From NCBI RefSeq assembly GCF_003634705.1, contig NZ_RBWU01000003.1, positions 914,933-978,932 of the forward strand: a DNA stretch of 64,000 bases, written 5' to 3'. How positions within the stretch are numbered: position 1 is the first letter of the stretch; every line of letters begins with the position of its first letter. The position numbers were made by a program, and so were the translations under genes. Under the pieces are notes generated by a model. It saw nothing but the letters and a program-made list of their open reading frames with translations, made no database searches and was not told the origin of the DNA. Positions 8,764 to 17,261 of this stretch are shown piece after piece. The stretch is from Actinomadura pelletieri DSM 43383 (GTDB lineage: Bacteria; Actinomycetota; Actinomycetes; Streptosporangiales; Streptosporangiaceae).

Positions 8764-8795
8764 AAGGGGCGCCGCCCGGCGGAGGGCGCCCCTTT
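8764..8795 (+). terminator. Rho-independent-type terminator
   Basis: Perfect 10-bp stem AAGGGGCGCC/GGCGCCCCTT (8764-8773 with 8785-8794) followed by TTTC, 11 bases past the stop of the LPFTG protein. It also faces the end of the convergent kinase gene and could serve both. Confidence 0.8.
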
Positions 8796-8824
8796 CGCTG
8801 GGCGGACGCTCGGGAACGGTCCGC

Positions 8825-10588
8825 TCAGAGGTTCTCGGAGCCCGCGACGTTCCAGCCGCCGTCCGAGCGTTGCAGGTGCAGCCGGTGAACGGTGACGCGG
8901 GCCTGGTCGGTGCAGTCGCCCTTGCAGGCGCCGAGCGTCACGAGCGCCGTCAGCCGGTCCGCCCGCCCGGCCGGGCGCAGGCCGATCTCCACGGGCGTCC
9001 CGGACGCGACGGACGGCGCGCGCGTCACGGCGTCGAGCGCCTCGCGCGCCCGCGGGCCGGGCCACGCCGCGCCCGCCAGGTCGGCGCGGGGCGAGGCCGC
9101 CTTCAGCGAGTACAGGCTGTCGAGCAGCCAGCCGCCGCCCTGCCTGACCATGGTCGCCCGCATCGGGTTCTGGAGGCGGGTCGGGTCGGCGTCCGCCGCG
9201 CGGACCGTCCGCTTGACGTACGTCGTGACGGCGACGCGGCCGGACGAGGCCGCCACCACGGCCGAGTCGACGATCTCCGCGGTGACCGACCCCTTCCTGG
9301 CCTTCAACTCCTCGCGGTACTCGCGGGTCGCGAGCTGCCGGTCGTACTCGGCCCCGTACGTGGGCGTCGCCACCCGGTGCGCGGCCCGCACGTTCTCGTC
9401 GAGCGTCACATGGTCGAAGGTCAGGACCGTCCGGACCGCCTGTGCGGCGGGCTCGACGACCGCCGCCGCGGCGGCCGGTGGTGCGGCCGCGGCGATGTCC
9501 GCCGCCGCGGACCTCTCCGGCGAGCCGTCCGCCAGCAGCGCCCATGCCGCGCCGCCCACGCCGAGCAAGAGAAGCGCCGCCACGGCGGCGGCGACGGCGG
9601 GCCCGCGACCGCGGCGACGCGGCGGAACGGACGGCGACGGCCGTCCGGGGCCGAACCCGCCCGTTTGGGGCGGGTGATCGACCCTTCCCACGGTCGGCGG
9701 TGCGGGCGACGGCGTCCTCGGATCGCCCGCGAGCTGGACACCGGTGCTCAGCGTCCGCTCCTCGGCCTCGTGGACGGTCGCGGCGCCGCCGCCGAGAAGG
9801 TCCAGCAGCACCCGCTGCGCCTCCGGGCGTCGTGACGGGTCCTTGGCCAGGCACGACGCGACCACGCCGCGCAGTGTCCCCGGAAGCGCCGAGAGGTCGG
9901 GTTCGTAGTTCAGGATCCGGTGGAACACGGCGGAGATCGTGTCGTTGCCGAACGGGTGCCGTCCCGTCGCCGCGAACAGCATCGTCGCCGCCCACGTGAA
10001 CATGTCCACGCCTGTGCCGAGTTCGGTGTCGTTGACCTGTTCGGGCGCCATGTACGACGGCGTCCCCATCGCACCGCTGCCCCTCGCCGCCGACGCGCCG
10101 ACGACACGGGCGATGCCGAAGTCGATGACGCGCGGCCCGTCCGGCCCCATCAACACGTTGGACGGTTTGAAGTCGCGGTGCAGGATCCCCGCGCGGTGGA
10201 TCGCCGCCAGCGCCGTCACGGTCCCGATCGCCAGCCGGTCGAGGTCGGTGCCGGTTCGTGGGCCCCTCGCGTTCACCAGGCCGCTCAGCGACGGTCCCGG
10301 CACGTACTCGCTGACGACGTACGGCCGGTCACCGGACACGTCGGCGTCCAGGACCTGCGCGGTGCAGAACCCCGCCACCCGGCCGATCATGCTCATCTCC
10401 CGCTCGAACCGCGCCCGCCACTCCGGGTCGCGGCTGAACCGGTCGCGCAGCAGCTTCACCGCCGCCTGCCCGCCGTCGTCCCGCCCCAGGTAGACGACGC
10501 TCTGCCCGCCCTCACCGAGCCGTCCGACCAGTTCGTACCGGCCGAGCCGCGCCGGGTCGCCGGGCAGCAGTGGGCCAACGGCCGTCAT
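8825..10588 (-). CDS. membrane Ser/Thr protein kinase (STPK)
   Basis: Receptor-like kinase of 587 aa. The kinase domain (about 15-265) has the Gly loop GRLGEGGQ, the ATP Lys45 in AAVKLL, the catalytic loop HRDFKPSN (Asp139), DFG (157-159) and APEQ. A basic Pro-rich linker leads to one membrane helix (about 331-353). The roughly 230-residue outer part has no PASTA repeats and no domain I can name; it contains a low-complexity Ala/Pro stretch and pairs of Cys near the C terminus. ATG 10588 has GGAGGAGCTCC upstream and is preferred to a start 54 bases earlier. Confidence 0.92.
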   Translation of the reverse strand: MTAVGPLLPGDPARLGRYELVGRLGEGGQSVVYLGRDDGGQAAVKLLRDRFSRDPEWRARFEREMSMIGRVAGFCTAQVLDADVSGDRPYVVSEYVPGPSLSGLVNARGPRTGTDLDRLAIGTVTALAAIHRAGILHRDFKPSNVLMGPDGPRVIDFGIARVVGASAARGSGAMGTPSYMAPEQVNDTELGTGVDMFTWAATMLFAATGRHPFGNDTISAVFHRILNYEPDLSALPGTLRGVVASCLAKDPSRRPEAQRVLLDLLGGGAATVHEAEERTLSTGVQLAGDPRTPSPAPPTVGRVDHPPQTGGFGPGRPSPSVPPRRRGRGPAVAAAVAALLLLGVGGAAWALLADGSPERSAAADIAAAAPPAAAAAVVEPAAQAVRTVLTFDHVTLDENVRAAHRVATPTYGAEYDRQLATREYREELKARKGSVTAEIVDSAVVAASSGRVAVTTYVKRTVRAADADPTRLQNPMRATMVRQGGGWLLDSLYSLKAASPRADLAGAAWPGPRAREALDAVTRAPSVASGTPVEIGLRPAGRADRLTALVTLGACKGDCTDQARVTVHRLHLQRSDGGWNVAGSENL

Positions 10589-10695
10589 TGGAGCTCCTCC
10601 GTCGCGTACGAGACCCGCCACGGAACCTCTACCCGCCCGCACCCCACATGGTCACTAGTTGTCGAGGATTGTCGTGACTTGTCGGCCTCGTCCGG

Positions 10696-12897
10696 TCAGG
10701 CCTTTTCCAGGAAGTCGGCGCGGTCCTCGTCCAGGAGCGAGGCGAGGACGGTGGCGAGGCCGGGATGGCCGGACAGGTCGGGGTCGGCCTCGACGAGGGC
10801 CGTGGCCTCCTCGCGGGCGTCGCGGATCACGTCCTCGTCCCGCTGCAGGGTGAGCAGCCGGAGGCTGGACGCGCGGCCCGCCTGCGCGGCGCCGAGGACG
10901 TCGCCCTCGCGGCGCTGCTCCAGGTCGAGGCGCGACAGCCGGAACCCGTCGGTGGTGGACGCGACCGCGTCGAGACGCTCGCGGGCCTTGCTGCCCGGTT
11001 CGGCGTCGGTGACCAGGAGGCACAGACCCTGGAGGGAGCCGCGCCCGACGCGTCCACGCAGCTGGTGGAGCTGGGAGACGCCGAACCGGTCCGCGTCCAT
11101 GATCACCATGACGGTGGCGTTGGGCACGTCCACGCCGACCTCGATGACCGTGGTGGCGAGCAGGACGTCCAGTTCCCGGCCGGTGAAGCGGCGCATCACC
11201 GCGTCCTTCTCGTCGGGGTGCAGCTTGCCGTGCAGGACGCCGATGCGCAGCCCGGCGAGCAGTTCCTCCAGCTTCGGCAGCACCTCCATGATTCCCAGCG
11301 GTGAGCGGCGCCCCTCCCCCGCCTGCGTGTCGTCGGACGCGATGGCGTCGCCCTCGTCGCCCTCCTGCTCGCCGATGCGCGGGCAGACGATGTAGATCTG
11401 ACGTCCGCGCGCCGCCTCCTCCTTGATGCGCTCCCACGTCCGGGCGAGGAACGCGGGCTTCTCCGGCGGCACGACATGGGTCTGGATCTGCGAGCGGCCC
11501 GCCGGGAGCTGCCCGAGTACGGACGTCTCCAGGTCGCCGAACACCGTCATCGCCACCGTGCGCGGGATCGGCGTCGCGGTCATGACCAGGACGTGCGGGC
11601 GCCCGCCGGCGGTCTTCTCGCGCAGCGCGTCCCGCTGCTCGACGCCGAACCGGTGCTGCTCGTCCACGACGACGAGGCCGAGGTCGGCGAACTGGACGCT
11701 CTCCTGGAGGAGCGCATGGGTGCCGACGACGATCCCGGCGGCGCCGGACGCCGCGTCCAGCAGCGCCTCCTTGCGCGCCTTGGCCCCCTGCGACCCGGTG
11801 AGCAGCGCCACCCGGGTGGCGTTTTCGGCGCCGCCGATCTGCCCGGCCTGTGCGAGGTCGCCGAGCATTCCGGTGATCGACCGGTGGTGCTGCTGGGCGA
11901 GGACCTCGGTGGGCGCCAGCAGCGCCGCCTGCCCCCCGCCGTCCACGACCTGCAGCATCGCCCGCAGCGCGACCACGGTCTTGCCGGCGCCGACATCGCC
12001 CTGGAGGAGGCGGTGCATGGGGTGTTCGAGGGCGAGGTCGGCGGCGATCTCGTCGCCGACCTGCCGCTGGCCCTCGGTGAGCTCGAACGGCAGGCGCGCG
12101 TCGAACTCCGCCTGGAGGCCGCCGAAGGACGGCGGGCGCGGTGTGGCCGGAAGCGCGGCGGCGGCGCGGCGGCGCTGCGCCAGGGCGACCTGGATGACGA
12201 ACGCCTCGTCCCACTTCAGGCGCTTGCGGGCACGGCCCAGCTCGTCCCAGCCGCGCGGCCGGTGGATGCCCTCGTAGGCCTCGCGCAGGCCGATCAGGTC
12301 GCGGCGGCGCAACAGTTCCGCGGGCATCGGGTCGGCGGGCAGGCTCAGCTGGTCGAGGACGGTGCCGATCGACATGCCGATCGTCTCGATCGGCAGGGCC
12401 TTGGTCGACGGGTAGATCGGGATGATCTCGTCGGCCCACTCCTGCGCGGCCTGCTCGGCGCCCTTCTCGTGGACGACCTTGTACTGCGGGTGGGCGAGCT
12501 GCCGGACCGCCCTGCCGCTCCGGGGACGGTAGGTGCTGATCTTCCCGGCGAACAGGCCGCGGGTGCCGGGCGACAGTTCCTTCTCCGGGCGGTAGGAGCC
12601 CTTGCGCCCGAAGAAGCTGAGCTGGAGCAGCCCGGTCCCGTCGGTGACGGTGATCTCCAGGACGTAGCCGGGACTGCGGGTGAGGGTGCGGCCCTGGACC
12701 TTCACGACCTCCGCCATGACGGTGACGTGCTCGCCGTCCTGCAGGCCACTGAGCTGCGTCAGCTCACCGCGGTGCGCGTAGCGGCGCGGGTAGTGGTGCA
12801 GGAGGTCGCCGACGGTGTGCAGGTCGAGGCCCTTCTCCAGGACCTTGGCCGTCTTGTCGCCGAGGACCTTGCGCAACGGCTCGTCGAGGTTCGCCAC
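10696..12897 (-). CDS. recG: ATP-dependent DNA helicase RecG
   Basis: Branch-migrating helicase acting on stalled forks and recombination intermediates. The wedge/OB region is N-terminal (HYPRRYAHRGEL), Walker A is GDVGAGKT, the DExH box is DEQH, and motif VI contains QLRGRVGRG. Length 733 aa is full. The start is a GTG at 12897. In other actinomycetes a DAK2-domain gene usually separates rpmB from recG; here rpmB is the immediate divergent neighbour and no such gene exists in the 250-base gap. Confidence 0.97.
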   Translation of the reverse strand: MANLDEPLRKVLGDKTAKVLEKGLDLHTVGDLLHHYPRRYAHRGELTQLSGLQDGEHVTVMAEVVKVQGRTLTRSPGYVLEITVTDGTGLLQLSFFGRKGSYRPEKELSPGTRGLFAGKISTYRPRSGRAVRQLAHPQYKVVHEKGAEQAAQEWADEIIPIYPSTKALPIETIGMSIGTVLDQLSLPADPMPAELLRRRDLIGLREAYEGIHRPRGWDELGRARKRLKWDEAFVIQVALAQRRRAAAALPATPRPPSFGGLQAEFDARLPFELTEGQRQVGDEIAADLALEHPMHRLLQGDVGAGKTVVALRAMLQVVDGGGQAALLAPTEVLAQQHHRSITGMLGDLAQAGQIGGAENATRVALLTGSQGAKARKEALLDAASGAAGIVVGTHALLQESVQFADLGLVVVDEQHRFGVEQRDALREKTAGGRPHVLVMTATPIPRTVAMTVFGDLETSVLGQLPAGRSQIQTHVVPPEKPAFLARTWERIKEEAARGRQIYIVCPRIGEQEGDEGDAIASDDTQAGEGRRSPLGIMEVLPKLEELLAGLRIGVLHGKLHPDEKDAVMRRFTGRELDVLLATTVIEVGVDVPNATVMVIMDADRFGVSQLHQLRGRVGRGSLQGLCLLVTDAEPGSKARERLDAVASTTDGFRLSRLDLEQRREGDVLGAAQAGRASSLRLLTLQRDEDVIRDAREEATALVEADPDLSGHPGLATVLASLLDEDRADFLEKA

Positions 12898-13147
12898 GCT
12901 GTCTTTTCTAGCCGATGGGCCCGACGGGCATCACGCGATGCCCGTCGAGAGGCCGTCGAGAGGCCGCCCAGCCGCGCCCGTTCGTCGGCGCGGCGGGCTG
13001 ATTCGCCTCTTCGGCGCGCTGTCGGCTACTCTGATCCGTGCGCCTCGTCCAAGGTGTTCGTCAGTGAGCACCCATGATGCCCGTCCCGCCCGCTGCGGTG
13101 TCCGGGTGGCGCTCCGGTCAGAGTTTCGACACCACTTGGAGTTTCCC

Positions 13148-13342
13148 GTGGCTTCCGTTTGCGACGTCTGCGGCAAGGGACCCGGTTTCGGCATGCGCGT
13201 CTCCCACTCGCACCGCCGCACCCCGCGCCGCTGGAACCCCAACATCCAGCGGGTGCGCGCCGTCGTGAACGGCAGCACCAAGCGGATCAACGCCTGCACC
13301 TCCTGCATCAAGGCCGGGAAGGTCGCCAAGCCGACCGTCTGA
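13148..13342 (+). CDS. rpmB: 50S ribosomal protein L28
   Basis: The 64-aa product starts ASVCDVCGKGPGFGMRVSH after a GTG at 13148 and ends with CTSCIKAGKVAKPTV. The two Cys pairs (CDVC and CTSC) show the zinc-binding version. The start is set by homology; the frame extends upstream with no L28-like sequence. It is transcribed away from recG and runs into a strong terminator shared with thiD. Confidence 0.97.
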   Translation: MASVCDVCGKGPGFGMRVSHSHRRTPRRWNPNIQRVRAVVNGSTKRINACTSCIKAGKVAKPTV

Positions 13343-13357
13343 CCGCGCCTGGATCGC

Positions 13358-13391
13358 ACCGGCTCATCGGGACGCCCGATGGGCCGGTTTT
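13358..13391. terminator. terminator between rpmB and thiD
   Basis: Arms ACCGGCTCATCGGG and CCCGATGGGCCGGT pair almost fully (one mismatch) around a 3-base loop and are followed by TTTTGG on the + strand, 15 bases past the rpmB stop. The convergent thiD gene ends about 50 bases beyond it. Confidence 0.85.
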
Positions 13392-13439
13392 GGTGTGCGC
13401 GGGGTCGTGGACGCGGGCAGGCCGCCGGCCGGGGGCGGC

Positions 13440-14261
13440 TCAGGCGCGGTGGCGCCAGCCGTGGTCGACCGGGCCGATCCCCGCGCCGAGCGGGAAGCCC
13501 GCCGCGATCGCGCCCGTCACGTACTCCTTCGCCTTCGCCACCGCCGCCGGGACGTCCTCGCCGAGCGCCAGATGCGACGCGATCGCGGACGCGAGCGTGC
13601 ATCCGGTGCCGTGGGTGTGCCGGTTGTCGTGCCGGGGCGCGGTGAACCGGTACTCGCGCTCCCCGTCGAACAGCAGGTCGGCGGGCTCGCCCGGCAGATG
13701 CCCGCCCTTGATCAGCACCCATGCGGGGCCGAGCGCCCGTACGGCCTCGGCCGCCTCGCGCAGGCCCGTCTCGTCCACCACCTTGACGCCGGTGAGCTGC
13801 TCCACCTCGTACAGGTTGGGCGTCGCGACGGTCGCGACGGGCAGCAGCGCCGAGCGGACGGCGTGGACGGCGTCGGCCGCGAGCAGCGGATCACCGTGCT
13901 TGGACACCCCGACCGGGTCGACGACGGCGGGCGCGTCGCAGGCGGCGAGGGCCTCGGCGACGGTCTCGACGAGGACCGTGGACGCCAGCATCCCCGTCTT
14001 GACCGCGTGGACGCCGATGTCGGACAGGACGGAGTCGAGCTGGGCGCGCACCGCCTCCGGCGGCAGTTCCCAGTAGCCCTGGACGCCGAGGGAGTTCTGC
14101 GCGGTGACGGCGGCGACGACGCTCATCCCGTGGACGCCGAGCGCGAGCATGGTCTTCAGGTCGGCCTGGATGCCGGCGCCGCCACCGGAGTCGGAGCCCG
14201 CGACGGTGAGCACGAGCGGCGGGGTCCGGGGCGAGGACGGGGAGGGCGTCATGCCGTCCAC
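13440..14261 (-). CDS. thiD: hydroxymethylpyrimidine / phosphomethylpyrimidine kinase
   Basis: Phosphorylates HMP and HMP-P for thiamine synthesis. A ribokinase-fold protein with the N-terminal substrate motif LTVAGSDSGGGAGIQADLKT, the conserved DPVGVSKHGD and the C-terminal anion-hole motif HGTGCTLASAIASHLA. At 273 aa it is a stand-alone ThiD without a ThiE or TenA fusion. It comes last in the string thiL, CBM2-like gene, thiD, with a 28-base gap to the gene before it. No TPP riboswitch was seen upstream. Confidence 0.96.
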   Translation of the reverse strand: MDGMTPSPSSPRTPPLVLTVAGSDSGGGAGIQADLKTMLALGVHGMSVVAAVTAQNSLGVQGYWELPPEAVRAQLDSVLSDIGVHAVKTGMLASTVLVETVAEALAACDAPAVVDPVGVSKHGDPLLAADAVHAVRSALLPVATVATPNLYEVEQLTGVKVVDETGLREAAEAVRALGPAWVLIKGGHLPGEPADLLFDGEREYRFTAPRHDNRHTHGTGCTLASAIASHLALGEDVPAAVAKAKEYVTGAIAAGFPLGAGIGPVDHGWRHRA

Positions 14262-14289
14262 TGTAAAGGGTTGTGGAGCTGCGACGATC

Positions 14290-15192
14290 TCAGACCATCA
14301 CGCAGGGCTGGCCGTTGAGGATGCAGGTGGCCGGCCTGCTCGCGGTGCCCTTCGCGGCGAACACGATCCGCACCTTCGCGCCGGGGGCGATGGCGGTGCG
14401 CCCGCGAACGTGGGCGACCTTGCCCTTCCGGACGACGGTGGCGCCCTTGACGGCGGTGACGGACGCGCCGGAGATCCTGAACGCCAGCGCCCATTTCGTG
14501 ATGGGCCGTGTGCCCTTGTTGGCGATCGTGGCGGTCGCCTTGAAGCCGTCGGGGGTCTTGGACGCGACCCGGAACGCGACGATGAGGCCGTCGGAGCGGC
14601 CCTCGCCGCTGCGGCTGGGGCGCTCGCCGTCGTCGTCATCGCGGTCGGACACCGGGTTGTCCCGGGGGCTGTTCTGGGTGCTCTCGCTCGGCGCGCCGCC
14701 CGCGAAGTTGAGGGAGATCTGCTGCGTGCTCAGCGCGTAGGCCACGATTCCGACCGCGATGACGAGGGCGACGATCGGCAGTAGCGGGACGGGCAGCATC
14801 GAAAGGAACTTCAGCGGCCTCTTCGAGCCGGACTTCTCGCGGGGACGGTTCTCGGGTTCGGGCGTCTCCGGCGACCAGAAATCCGAAGAGTCGAACGGGT
14901 CGTCGGAGGCGAAGGCGGAATAGGAGCCGGGAGCGCCGGGGTAGTCACCCGGATAGTCCCCTGGGAGGGGGTCGAACAGGTGCTCGTCCGGTGGGCCGTG
15001 CGTCCATTCCGCGTCGGGGGGCGGGCCGGTCGACGCCCGGTCGTGCGGGGACACGTAAACGCGGTCGTCGGTCGGCCCGGAGTAGGTGTCGAAGGTGGGA
15101 TCCAGGGGAGCGTCGTAGAACGGCCCGTAGGTCGCGTCGCGATCCGGTACGGGTCCGCGGCCCGGTCGTTCGCGCCTGGTGTGTCGTCCCAT
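14290..15192 (-). CDS. membrane protein with CBM2-like extracellular domain
   Basis: Three parts can be seen in 300 aa: a long cytoplasmic Pro/Asp-rich N-terminal region (1-125), one membrane helix (about 130-155, SMLPVPLLPIVALVIAVGIV), and an outer part with a low-complexity spacer and a C-terminal domain. That domain (about 205-300) has the pattern of family 2 carbohydrate-binding modules: AFRVASKT, NKGTRPITKWALAFRI, a basic strand and the closing CILNGQPCVMV with a Cys pair. A second protein of this plan is at 47120-48448. The role is unknown; binding cell-wall or exopolysaccharide is only an inference. Confidence 0.7.
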   Translation of the reverse strand: MGRHTRRERPGRGPVPDRDATYGPFYDAPLDPTFDTYSGPTDDRVYVSPHDRASTGPPPDAEWTHGPPDEHLFDPLPGDYPGDYPGAPGSYSAFASDDPFDSSDFWSPETPEPENRPREKSGSKRPLKFLSMLPVPLLPIVALVIAVGIVAYALSTQQISLNFAGGAPSESTQNSPRDNPVSDRDDDDGERPSRSGEGRSDGLIVAFRVASKTPDGFKATATIANKGTRPITKWALAFRISGASVTAVKGATVVRKGKVAHVRGRTAIAPGAKVRIVFAAKGTASRPATCILNGQPCVMV

Positions 15193-15291
15193 CCCATTCC
15201 TCTTCGATCACAGGATGTATACCAAACCCGTACCAACCATGCCTACAAGACGCGTCAATCGGTCGGCGTGAGGACATTGACAAACGCCGTC

Positions 15292-16212
15292 TCACGTCGG
15301 GAAATGGTCCCATGCGCCGGACGGTGGTTCGCGTCCGTCCACGGTCACTCCCGCCCCTTCGGACGCGGTCCCGATGACGGTCCAGGACGGGGGCGGAACG
15401 GCGTCCGGGGGGAACGTCGCGGCGAACGCGTGGTCCTCGCCTCCGGTGAGGGCGTGCCGCAGTCCGTCCGGTCCGAGGATCTCCGGGACGGGCACCCTGG
15501 CGGAGTCGACCTCGATCCGGACGCCGCTCGCGGCGGCGATGTGCCCGAGGTCCTGGACGAGCCCGTCGCTCACGTCCAGCAGCGCGGTGGCGCCGTGCGC
15601 GCGGGCCTCCTCCCCCGCCCGGTAGGGCGGTTCGGGACGGCGATGCGCCGCGACCAGCTCGGCGGGCTCGGTGCGGCCCCCGGTGAGCAGCGCCAGCCCG
15701 GCGGCGGCGTGACCGAGCCGTCCCCGGACCGCGACGACGTCTCCCGGACGCGCCCCGGACCGGGTGAGCGGAGCCGCGCCGCCGAGGTCGCCGAGCGCGG
15801 TGATCGCGAGCGTGACGGCGGGCGCCGCGACGACGTCGCCGCCCGCGACGGAGGCGCCCGCCGCGCGGCACTCGTCCGCGAGCCCGTCGTAGAGCCGTTC
15901 GGCCCAGTCCGTGCCGGTGCCGGGCGGGGCCGCGAAGCCCACCAGCAGGGCCGTGGGCCGGGCGCCCATCGCGACGACGTCGGCGAGGTTCTGCGCGGCG
16001 GCCTTGCGCCCGATGTCGTAGGGGCCCGACCAGTCGAGTCGGAAGTGGCGCCCCTCCACCAGCAGGTCGGTGGTGGCCACGACGCGTCCGTCCGGGGCGG
16101 CGATCACGGCGGCGTCGTCACCGGGGCCGAGCCGCACGTCCGGGCCCGACGGCGACCGCCGGGTCAGCCGGGCGATCAGCGCGAACTCGCCCAGCTCACC
16201 GATCGTTCCCAT
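15292..16212 (-). CDS. thiL: thiamine-monophosphate kinase
   Basis: Last step to thiamine diphosphate. The AIR-synthase-like fold is shown by GPGDDAAVI near the N terminus, TTDLLVEGRHF, the AAAQNLADVVAMGARP helix, GGDVV and the C-terminal LLDVSDGLVQDLGHIA. The start is set at ATG 16212 (MGTIGELGEFALI), giving 306 aa, although the frame is open far upstream. The next gene on this strand begins 99 bases downstream. Confidence 0.96.
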   Translation of the reverse strand: MGTIGELGEFALIARLTRRSPSGPDVRLGPGDDAAVIAAPDGRVVATTDLLVEGRHFRLDWSGPYDIGRKAAAQNLADVVAMGARPTALLVGFAAPPGTGTDWAERLYDGLADECRAAGASVAGGDVVAAPAVTLAITALGDLGGAAPLTRSGARPGDVVAVRGRLGHAAAGLALLTGGRTEPAELVAAHRRPEPPYRAGEEARAHGATALLDVSDGLVQDLGHIAAASGVRIEVDSARVPVPEILGPDGLRHALTGGEDHAFAATFPPDAVPPPSWTVIGTASEGAGVTVDGREPPSGAWDHFPT

Positions 16213-16341
16213 CCGCCCCCCGCGTTTAGACCGTTCCGTATGCGCCTGATCGCGGCACGTGCGCCCCCGGACACGCGCGGCGGCGCGTAACACGATACGG
16301 TGAACCGTCCGACGGTTGATTCTCCGCCCGGGGAGGACGTG

Positions 16342-16575
16342 ATGGTGCAGGCCTACATCCTCATCCAGACCGAAGTCGGCAAGGCCGCCGAGGTGGCGGG
16401 CCATATCTCCGGCATTACGGGCGTCACACTGGCGGAGGACGTCACCGGACCCTACGACGTGATCGTCCGAGCGGAGGCGCGCAATGTCGACGAGCTCGGC
16501 AAGCTCGTCGTCGCCCAGATCCAGGCGGTCGAAGGCATCACCCGGACCCTCACCTGCCCGATTGTTCACATCTAG
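16342..16575 (+). CDS. stand-alone Lrp/AsnC ligand-binding (RAM) domain protein
   Basis: The 77-aa product (MVQAYILIQTEVGKAAEVAG to TCPIVHI) is only the effector-binding/oligomerisation half of an Lrp regulator; no helix-turn-helix is present or could be encoded upstream. Such proteins form ring oligomers and are thought to bind amino acids. The start ATG 16342 follows GGGGAGG closely. It is divergent from thiL and overlaps the next gene's proposed start. Confidence 0.85.
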   Translation: MVQAYILIQTEVGKAAEVAGHISGITGVTLAEDVTGPYDVIVRAEARNVDELGKLVVAQIQAVEGITRTLTCPIVHI

Positions 16576-17026
16576 GCGCCTGGTCGCGGTCCTCGCCGCG
16601 GGGCTGGTACCGCTGGTCGCCGGGTGCGGCGACGGCGCCGTCCAGGTGCCCGTCCCGAAGGCGGACGCGGCCGTCCGGCGGCTGTGCCAGGGGCTGCGGC
16701 TCCCCGAGAAGGTGCACGGACAGCAACGCCGCGACACCACCCCGGACTCGTCCCTCACCGCGGCCTGGGGGTCGCCCCCGATCGCGCTGCGCTGCGGAGT
16801 CCCCCGTCCCCCGTCGCTCAGACCGATGTCCGAGCTGGTGACGATCAACGGGGTCGACTGGTTCGGCCATCCCGCCGACCGGCCGGTCACCTTCGTCGCC
16901 GTGGGGCGGCAGGCCTATGTCGAGGTGACGGTCCCGCCCAAGTACAACCCGGCCGGTGACGTGCTGATCGAACTCGGGCCGCTGATCACGGCGACGATCC
17001 CCAGGAAACCCGAAGGGCAGATCTGA
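16562..17026 (+). CDS. DUF3515 family lipoprotein
   Basis: About 154 aa. A basic start and hydrophobic stretch end in LVAGC, a lipobox, so the mature protein is likely a membrane-anchored lipoprotein. Two further Cys residues (RRLCQGL and ALRCGV) and the C-terminal VDWFGHPADRPVTFVAVGRQ fit the DUF3515 family of actinobacteria, whose role is unknown. The start is uncertain: TTG 16562 gives a normal signal peptide and overlaps the previous stop, while ATG 16484 would add 26 Ser/Arg-rich residues inside the previous gene. Confidence 0.75.
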   Translation: MFTSRRLVAVLAAGLVPLVAGCGDGAVQVPVPKADAAVRRLCQGLRLPEKVHGQQRRDTTPDSSLTAAWGSPPIALRCGVPRPPSLRPMSELVTINGVDWFGHPADRPVTFVAVGRQAYVEVTVPPKYNPAGDVLIELGPLITATIPRKPEGQI

Positions 17027-17068
17027 CCGCGGTCACGGCGCCGGAGCGCACTCGCGCGGCGTTCGGGG

Positions 17069-17155
17069 TGGTGGGGCGGGAGGGATTCGAACCCCCTCAG
17101 TCAGCGACACCTGGGTTACAGCCAGGCTCGACTCTCCGAACGTCGACGCCGCCCC
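17069..17155 (-). tRNA. atypical tRNA-Tyr(GUA), CCA encoded
   Basis: Read on the minus strand: 7-bp acceptor GGGGCGG/CCGCCCC, anticodon stem CCTGG/CCAGG with loop CTGTAAC (GUA), 13-base variable arm with a GTC/GAC stem, T arm GGGGG-TTCGAAT-CCCTC and discriminator A at 17072. The next three bases (17069-17071) encode CCA, unlike the other tRNAs here. G1-C72, A73, the anticodon and the long variable arm fit TyrRS rules. Odd points: C instead of the near-universal U8, and a 5-bp D stem TCGAC/GTCGA. It could be a divergent functional copy or a decaying one. Confidence 0.75.
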
Positions 17156-17183
17156 TGGAAACGGCGGCCTACCGGCCGCGTCG

Positions 17184-17256
17184 TACCTCCGGAGGGATTC
17201 GAACCCCCATCGCACAGCACCTCATGCTGCCGTCTCTGCCGTTGGACTACGGAGGC
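17184..17256 (-). tRNA. class I tRNA with leucine anticodon GAG
   Basis: A complete 73-nt cloverleaf on the minus strand: acceptor GCCTCCG/CGGAGGT (a G1-U72 pair), U8 and A9, D loop with GG, anticodon stem GCAGC/GCTGT with loop ATGAGGT, short variable loop GCGAT, T arm GGGGG-TTCGAAT-CCCTC, discriminator A. U33 and G37 suit decoding of CUC/CUU. Bacterial leucine tRNAs are class II with a long variable arm; this one is not, so which synthetase charges it is unclear. CCA is not encoded. Its D arm closely matches the next tRNA, so the two are relatives. Confidence 0.75.
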
Positions 17257-17261
17257 GTGCG

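Noticed and set aside
13004..13032. rpmB promoter with TACTCT as -10
   Set aside because: The matching -35 position (CGCCTC) does not resemble the consensus, so the call was not supportable.
12898..13147. Search for the DAK2-domain gene expected between recG and rpmB
   Set aside because: The gap is only 250 bases, with no fitting frame; the gene is absent here.
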